Assembly: GCA_963752855.1 (NCBI GenBank)
Contig: CAVVZX010000038.1
Coordinates: 124,001 to 188,000, forward strand
Reading direction: 5' to 3'
Origin: DATJPW01 sp963752855
GTDB lineage: Bacteria > Desulfobacterota > Desulfomonilia > Desulfomonilales > Desulfomonilaceae
Length of the DNA stretch: 64,000 bases
In this document: one piece after another, positions 63,997 to 64,000 of the stretch
How positions within the stretch are numbered: the stretch's first letter is position 1
Layout of the letters: every line of letters begins with the position of its first letter
Notes under the pieces: model-generated
The model's database searches: none
Told to the model about the DNA's origin: nothing
What the model saw: only the letters and a program-made list of their open reading frames with translations
Made by a program: the position numbers and the translations under genes

Positions 63997-64000
63997 CGCC

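Noticed and set aside
1..64000. CRISPR arrays, tRNA or rRNA genes, prophage
   Set aside because: No regularly spaced repeats, no rRNA-like sequence, no cloverleaf noticed, and no phage structural genes.

Overview
The window looks like part of the chromosome of a Gram-negative, probably anaerobic bacterium of the Deltaproteobacteria/Desulfobacterota, perhaps near the Syntrophobacterales. This is inferred from gene content, not from a marker gene. The content includes outer-membrane and LPS genes (lpxB, waaF-like, a core-sugar kinase, an OmpA-type motor protein), acyl-CoA dehydrogenases and a crotonase, lutBC, a MoeA pair, rhodanese and thioredoxin-fold proteins with in-frame UGA codons, and very many PAS histidine kinases. 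No rRNA, tRNA, CRISPR array or prophage was seen.

A constant feature is single-base reading-frame breaks. At least thirty genes are interrupted, but the protein continues sensibly in the next frame, and wherever I could reconstruct the break it was usually a +1 or -1 change in a short homopolymer. I therefore treat most broken genes as one CDS and read the breaks as probable sequencing or consensus errors. True remnants (short, terminal pieces only) are listed as pseudogenes.

Layout. 1-5 kb: TPP enzyme with a TetR regulator and a clear palindromic operator, a small thioredoxin-fold protein with an in-frame UGA, a HEPN-like protein, and an alkaline phosphatase. 5-11 kb: two MFS carriers, moeA, and a MoeA fused to a periplasmic-binding-like domain. 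11-18 kb: a tandem duplication of a membrane histidine kinase plus response regulator, invaded by two IS630-family elements. 18-21 kb: two acyl-CoA dehydrogenases. 21-25.5 kb: two HU/IHF proteins and a MotA/MotB-like motor pair with a long coiled coil. 26-35 kb: three large sensor kinases and a response regulator. 35-39 kb: LPS core genes. 39-43 kb: membrane adenylate cyclase, then a periplasmic multi-rhodanese protein with a UGA codon at a cysteine position, under a MarR regulator with two matching operators. 43-50 kb: zinc phospholipase-like, spore-photoproduct-lyase-like, ParB-like and glycosyltransferase genes, and a Tes-like radical SAM enzyme. 50-57 kb: lpxB, a response regulator, and a six-gene cluster combining a PstS-like protein, a diguanylate cyclase and two PilZ-type proteins. 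57-64 kb: an anti-sigma/STAS switch, several remnants, cupin, crotonase and lutCB.

Most interesting: (1) two candidate selenoproteins with hairpins placed where a bacterial SECIS should be; (2) the 52.3-56.7 kb c-di-GMP cluster, in which one unrecognised ~48-residue N-terminal module is joined to a GGDEF protein and two PilZ proteins and also occurs in a stand-alone protein at 43.3 kb; (3) partial gene copies made by short duplications (LPS kinase, anti-sigma factor).
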